This document shows, in pieces, positions 60,736 to 64,000 of a DNA stretch of 64,000 nucleotides; position 1 is the stretch's first letter, and each line of letters opens with the position of its first letter. The notes below the pieces were generated by a model that made no database searches, was not told the origin of the DNA, and saw only the letters and a program-made list of their open reading frames with translations. The position numbers were made by a program, and so were the translations under genes. The DNA is taken from assembly GCA_964645775.1 (NCBI GenBank), contig CAZYBU010000016.1, positions 1 through 64,000 of the forward strand, in the 5' to 3' direction. The stretch is from CAZYBU01 sp964645775 (GTDB taxonomy: Bacteria > Spirochaetota > UBA4802 > UBA5550).

Positions 60736-61378
60736 TCACTCCATTGTCCGGGAAGGGATACGATTGATCCTTTCAAAGGAAACGGACTACGAAGTGACAG
60801 GAGAGGAAGGTGACGGTCGAAAGGCCCTGGAGGAGATAGAGAGGCATCCTCCTGACGTGGCCATACTCGATATCTCCATGACCTCCATAACAGGACTCGA
60901 TGTTGCCCGGGAGATAAAAAGGGTTCTCCCGGAGGTGAAGATAATCATCCTGTCCCAGTACGATAACGATGAGTACGTTACCGAGGCGATGGAGATCGGA
61001 GTGGAAGGGTACGTTATGAAGCAGGACGTGAGCGATACCCTGCTCTCTTCCATAAGCGCCGTCATGAACGGTTATAATTACCTGAGTCCCAGGATAACGA
61101 CCAGGTTCCTCGACGAGTACAGGGACATGGCCGGGATGAAAAAAAGGCCCAGGATGGCGGCCGAAGTCCTTCGATCTCCCTACAGGGCCCTGACGAAAAG
61201 GGAACGGGAGATACTCAAGCTTGTCTCAGAGGGAAAGAAGAACCGGGAGATCGCGTCCCTCCTTTTTATCTCCGATCAGACCGTCAAGGTCCACAGGAGG
61301 AACATCATGAAGAAACTGAACGTGGGGAGCGTGACGGAACTGGTCCGGTACGCCATGAAACACGGCCTGATTGAGTAA
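60704..61378 (+). CDS. NarL/FixJ-family response regulator
   Basis: 224-aa regulator. The receiver domain has IADDHSIVREG, the phospho-acceptor in VAILDISM (near residue 55) and a conserved Lys in VMKQDV. The C-terminal LuxR-type HTH is LTKREREILKLVSEGKKNREIASLLF...VHRRNIMKKL. It overlaps the kinase gene and faces the hyp operon tail to tail. Its targets are unknown. The binding lipoprotein upstream or hydrogenase genes elsewhere are candidates. Confidence 0.93.
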   Translation: MYPIKVFIADDHSIVREGIRLILSKETDYEVTGEEGDGRKALEEIERHPPDVAILDISMTSITGLDVAREIKRVLPEVKIIILSQYDNDEYVTEAMEIGVEGYVMKQDVSDTLLSSISAVMNGYNYLSPRITTRFLDEYRDMAGMKKRPRMAAEVLRSPYRALTKREREILKLVSEGKKNREIASLLFISDQTVKVHRRNIMKKLNVGSVTELVRYAMKHGLIE

Positions 61379-61393
61379 CGGAACAAACTCTTT

Positions 61394-62134
61394 TCAGTGT
61401 GAGTGGCCGGAGACGTGGTCTTTCAGGCGCTTGCACCTCTGCTCGATAAACTCGATCCATCCGTCTATGCCTTCCCCGGTTTTGGAGGAGACGCGGAAGG
61501 TCTCCAGGTAAGGATTGAGGGTCACGGCTTCCTTTTCGACCTTATCCATGTCGAAATCGAGATATTCCGCTATATCAATCTTCGTTACCATGAAAACGTG
61601 GGATGACCGGAAGGCCGTGGGATACTTGGCCGGCTTATCGTCACCTTCGGGGGTGGAGACCATGACTACCCGTATCTCCTCTCCCAGGTCGTAGGAGGAA
61701 GGGCATACCAGGTTCCCGACATTCTCGATAAAGAGTATGTCCGGGTCGCCCCCTATCTCTTTTTTCAGATGATCGTATCCCTTCATGATAAGGGGGGCTT
61801 CCAGGTGACAGGCGCCGGCCGTTGTGAGCTGGAAGGCTGAGACACCCTGTTTCCTGACGCGCTCGGCGTCCCGTTCCGTCTCCAGGTCTCCTATGAGGAA
61901 GCCGAGCCTGTATTTCTCCTTCAGCCGCCGGGCAGTCTCCTCCATTAAGGACGTTTTACCGGAACCGGGTGAGCTTATCAGATTTACGCAGAGAACCCCG
62001 TTGTTATGGAAATAGGAACGGTTCTCCGCGGCGTGGGCCTCGTTATGCGAGAGCAGGCTCTGGTTCACGCTAACCTGTCTGTCTTCGTGAAGGTGTTCTC
62101 CTCCCGGGGAGGAGCATCCGCAGGTATCGCACAT
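61394..62134 (-). CDS. hypB: hydrogenase nickel incorporation GTPase HypB
   Basis: 246-aa GTPase delivering nickel to [NiFe]-hydrogenase. It starts with the nickel-binding MCDTCGCSS motif, has the P-loop SSPGSGKTSLMEET (near residue 55), ENVGNLVCPSSYDLGE and the TKIDIAEYLDFD base-binding motif. Last gene of the hybD-hypC-hypA-hypB operon, 2 bp after hypA. Confidence 0.96.
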   Translation of the reverse strand: MCDTCGCSSPGGEHLHEDRQVSVNQSLLSHNEAHAAENRSYFHNNGVLCVNLISSPGSGKTSLMEETARRLKEKYRLGFLIGDLETERDAERVRKQGVSAFQLTTAGACHLEAPLIMKGYDHLKKEIGGDPDILFIENVGNLVCPSSYDLGEEIRVVMVSTPEGDDKPAKYPTAFRSSHVFMVTKIDIAEYLDFDMDKVEKEAVTLNPYLETFRVSSKTGEGIDGWIEFIEQRCKRLKDHVSGHSH

Positions 62135-62136
62135 AA

Positions 62137-62496
62137 TCAGTTGTCTCCTTTATCGATTTCAAGGCTTTCCAGAAAGAGCTCCTCGCCGCTTACCAGTGTG
62201 AGGGCGGACGAGTCGCATTTCGGGCATGCGGGAAACTCGAAGTTGTCAACTTCGAATTCTTCTCCGCAGTTGTCGCAGCGGTAGAGGATCGGCTCTTCGT
62301 TTATGGTAAGTTCCGCGTCCCTGAGCCAGGGATAGTCCCGCTTGATGGCGTTAAAGGCGAACTCGAAGGTATGGACCTCCACGCCGGACATCTTGCCGAT
62401 ACGGGTTATGACCCGGGTCACGCAGTTTCCGTCATTCTCCTTCATGTGACGTTCAATGACCGGGACCATTCCGAGTATGAGAGAAGCTTCGTGCAA
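62137..62496 (-). CDS. hypA: hydrogenase nickel metallochaperone HypA
   Basis: 119-aa protein with the N-terminal nickel site MHEASL (His2) and a zinc site formed by YRCDNCGEEF and PACPKCDSS (two CxxC). Length and motifs match HypA. It passes nickel to HypB. Confidence 0.95.
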   Translation of the reverse strand: MHEASLILGMVPVIERHMKENDGNCVTRVITRIGKMSGVEVHTFEFAFNAIKRDYPWLRDAELTINEEPILYRCDNCGEEFEVDNFEFPACPKCDSSALTLVSGEELFLESLEIDKGDN

Positions 62497-62500
62497 AGTT

Positions 62501-62746
62501 TTACCAGGTCTTGTACAGGTTATCCGATTTTTCTTCGATCTCGGCTATGGTGGCTTTCGCCTCGTTGATATAGTCCTCGTCCACCACGCTTACCCCAAAA
62601 CCGGCGTGGACCAGGACCCATATCCCTTCTTTGACCTCTTCCGGGTCCAGGAGACTCAGGTTGACGTCACGGGTGACTCCGTCCACTTCTCCTGTTCCCA
62701 GGGGATAATCGATCTCCGTTATCTGCATGGGAATCCCGATACACAT
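62501..62746 (-). CDS. hypC: hydrogenase maturation chaperone HypC
   Basis: 81-aa protein with the essential N-terminal Cys in MCIGIPMQI, and GIWVLVHAGFGVSVVD in the C-terminal half, as in HypC. It holds the Fe(CN)2CO unit with HypD, which is not encoded in the window. It overlaps hybD by one base. Confidence 0.94.
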   Translation of the reverse strand: MCIGIPMQITEIDYPLGTGEVDGVTRDVNLSLLDPEEVKEGIWVLVHAGFGVSVVDEDYINEAKATIAEIEEKSDNLYKTW

Positions 62747-63249
62747 CAGACCACTCCCTCCTTCTCAAGAATCGCGTCTATCTCTTCCACCAGGGCGTCC
62801 CTGACCTTCTCCATGGCTTTGTGTCCATCTTCTGTCATGTTCATGGAGGTGGAGATATCGGCCGGGACGAAACCTATCAGCTTAACGTATTCCGGCAGGG
62901 TCTCCATGAGTTCCATGGTGGCGAGGATCTCCTGGACGCCCCCGGAATGGGCCGTGACCTTTATCCTCGATTTTTTGCCGGAGAAGATGGCCTCCTTCTC
63001 GTAGAGGAGAACATCGCCCGGCTTAAATTCCCTGTTGTCCACCTTTACTGCGTCGATGATAAAGAGATGGGTCACTTCCCCGGTCTCCGTGATGACCGGA
63101 ATGGTTGTTGTTCCGGCGTCGATAAGCGTGACGTAATCGCCGTATTTCTCGTTAAAGAAATCCTCGTATTTTTTTACGAACCAGACTCCGAAGCCTTCAT
63201 CTCCGAAGAGGATGTTCCCGACGCCCAGTATCTTGATTTTTATATCCAT
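62746..63249 (-). CDS. hybD: hydrogenase maturation endopeptidase (HybD/HyaD type)
   Basis: 167-aa protease that removes the C-terminal extension of the hydrogenase large subunit. It has ILGVGNILFGDEGFGVWFV (nickel-binding Glu) near the N-terminus, the Asp in FIIDAVKV (near residue 65) and the HSGGVQEILATMEL region with the third ligand His. Start ATG 63249 was preferred over GTG 63255; neither has a good ribosome binding site. The structural hydrogenase genes are not in the window. Confidence 0.92.
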   Translation of the reverse strand: MDIKIKILGVGNILFGDEGFGVWFVKKYEDFFNEKYGDYVTLIDAGTTTIPVITETGEVTHLFIIDAVKVDNREFKPGDVLLYEKEAIFSGKKSRIKVTAHSGGVQEILATMELMETLPEYVKLIGFVPADISTSMNMTEDGHKAMEKVRDALVEEIDAILEKEGVV

Positions 63250-63255
63250 GAACAC

Positions 63256-63604
63256 GTCCGTAAATGATTTCAGGTTGCCCTTTCCTGTAAAAGAACACTT
63301 CCTGGATACTCTCCGCGGGACTCTGTGGTGTCAAGAAATATTGTTACAGCTTTCTCTTAAGTGTTCCGACGATGCTTCGTGCCGCCGGAATTGCGCTGCT
63401 GATTTCGTCAAATGTTCCGCCGCACTGCGAGCGTCGGAACAGCCCACTCGACCGGAAATCCCGTCCCGTGTGAGCTGCCGATGCCCCCACCGGGATATCT
63501 TAAAGGATCGTTGATAAATTTCAGTAATTTCATTGACCTGTTAGCGGGAGCGATAAATATGCTCTCCGAAACAGTGATTTGCAAAGGCTTCTCACGGAGG
63601 AACA
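63256..63604. other. intergenic region with long inverted repeat
   Basis: The 349-bp gap between hybD and the lipoprotein gene has a perfect 10-bp inverted repeat, TGTTCCGACG (63362-63371) and CGTCGGAACA (63432-63441). The 60-bp interior is itself partly self-complementary (GTGCCGCCGGAA against TTCCGCCGCAC). A minus-strand TTGACA for the hyp operon lies just after 63330. No gene was found. Confidence 0.45.
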
Positions 63605-64000
63605 ATGGGCGTCAGAAATCTATTATTATTTCTCATCATGCTTTCCCTGGCCGTTTTGCCGGCCTGCGAACCTGCCGGTAATACTTCTGAAAAAAAGAGA
63701 ACCTTTGAGCGGAAATATGACCTTACGGCCCGCCTTATAGCCGGGATGAAGGTTCCGGAGTACTCTGATCTCTCCTCCCTGAACGCGAACTCCAATTACG
63801 TGACCTACGGCAATTCCATTAACAGGGGATGGAAGGGTTTCTTCGGGCCGAACATGGAAAAAATACGGCAATGGCGGGAGAAACATGACCGTGGAAGCAA
63901 ATATAAAAAGATATTCTATCCCTTCAGTGGTCCGGACGTTCTCCATCCCCTCCTTTTTTACCCGAAGGCAAAGGAGATTCTTATGTTCGGCCTGGAACCG
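63605..64000 (+). CDS. lipoprotein of unknown function, truncated by the window end
   Basis: 132 codons are visible; the frame is open at 64000. The start ATG 63605 follows GGAGGAAC. The lipobox is VLPAC (Cys near residue 19). The motif YPFSGPDVLHPLLFYPKAKE near the end of the visible part is familiar from a family of unannotated lipoproteins, but no function is known to me. Monocistronic context cannot be judged. Confidence 0.7.
   Translation, partial: MGVRNLLLFLIMLSLAVLPACEPAGNTSEKKRTFERKYDLTARLIAGMKVPEYSDLSSLNANSNYVTYGNSINRGWKGFFGPNMEKIRQWREKHDRGSKYKKIFYPFSGPDVLHPLLFYPKAKEILMFGLEP

Noticed and set aside
1..64000. CRISPR array or insertion sequence
   Set aside because: No regularly spaced direct repeats, transposase or integrase sequence was seen anywhere in the window.

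Overview
The window reads as a chromosomal segment of a motile Gram-negative bacterium with an anaerobic or facultative way of life. It carries outer-membrane beta-barrel proteins, many lipoproteins, an OmpA-type peptidoglycan-binding protein, a chemoreceptor, anaerobic glycerol-3-phosphate dehydrogenase (glpABC), hydrogenase maturation genes and several Fe-S redox proteins. The phylum cannot be fixed from this sequence alone. The gene mix and the simplified division cluster look most like a free-living Spirochaetota lineage, but that is a low-confidence inference. No integrase, transposase or CRISPR array was seen.

Layout. 1-470: a truncated tRNA-Gly on the minus strand with its promoter, then the leader of an outer-membrane protein. 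471-4530: a porin-like protein and a proVWX-type glycine betaine ABC transporter ending in a clear terminator. 4673-19128: a small RHH-like gene, then the division and cell wall (dcw) cluster mraZ-rsmH-ftsL-murE-murF-mraY-murD-ftsW-murG-murC-ftsQ-ftsA-ftsZ, mostly with overlapping genes. ftsI, murB and ddl are absent from it. 19168-26163: a peptidoglycan salvage block (amgK, murU, a namZ/DUF1343 glycosidase, a sodium:solute symporter) interleaved with two envelope proteins. 26135-29419: a receiver/ATPase regulator with a substituted phospho-acceptor, a secreted protein of unknown function and mgtE. 29459-34910: a five-gene redox operon behind a strong promoter (DUF6599-like, DUF362, a NapH/NapG-like fusion, a Tat-targeted aldo/keto reductase, a small membrane protein). 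35003-38349: an AT-richer accessory patch with an AAA ATPase plus DUF4276-like pair that resembles a split OLD-type defence system, a FecR protein and a lipoprotein. 38549-46130: housekeeping and stress genes, among them a CIRCE-controlled thioredoxin/glutaredoxin-groES operon. 46164-57522: mostly minus-strand genes (chemoreceptor, membrane proteins, glpABC-panE, a nucleotidyltransferase pair, a TDT/SLAC1 transporter). 57679-64000: a CsoR-like operator, an orphan metal/cofactor-binding lipoprotein, a NarL-type two-component system, the hybD-hypC-hypA-hypB operon and a truncated lipoprotein.

The most striking signal is not a gene. The 10-mer GATAACTATC (or its complement) occurs 11 times in 64 kb, about 0.1 expected under uniform base composition. 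It lies in three reading frames and in intergenic DNA, with a C in front in ten copies and ACC in front in six. This looks like a highly iterated oligonucleotide of the uptake-signal, HIP1 or polar-motif kind. Other leads are the MurNAc salvage locus attached to the dcw cluster with an apparently cytoplasmic NamZ, the DUF362/NapGH/AKR redox operon, and the AAA/DUF4276 pair.
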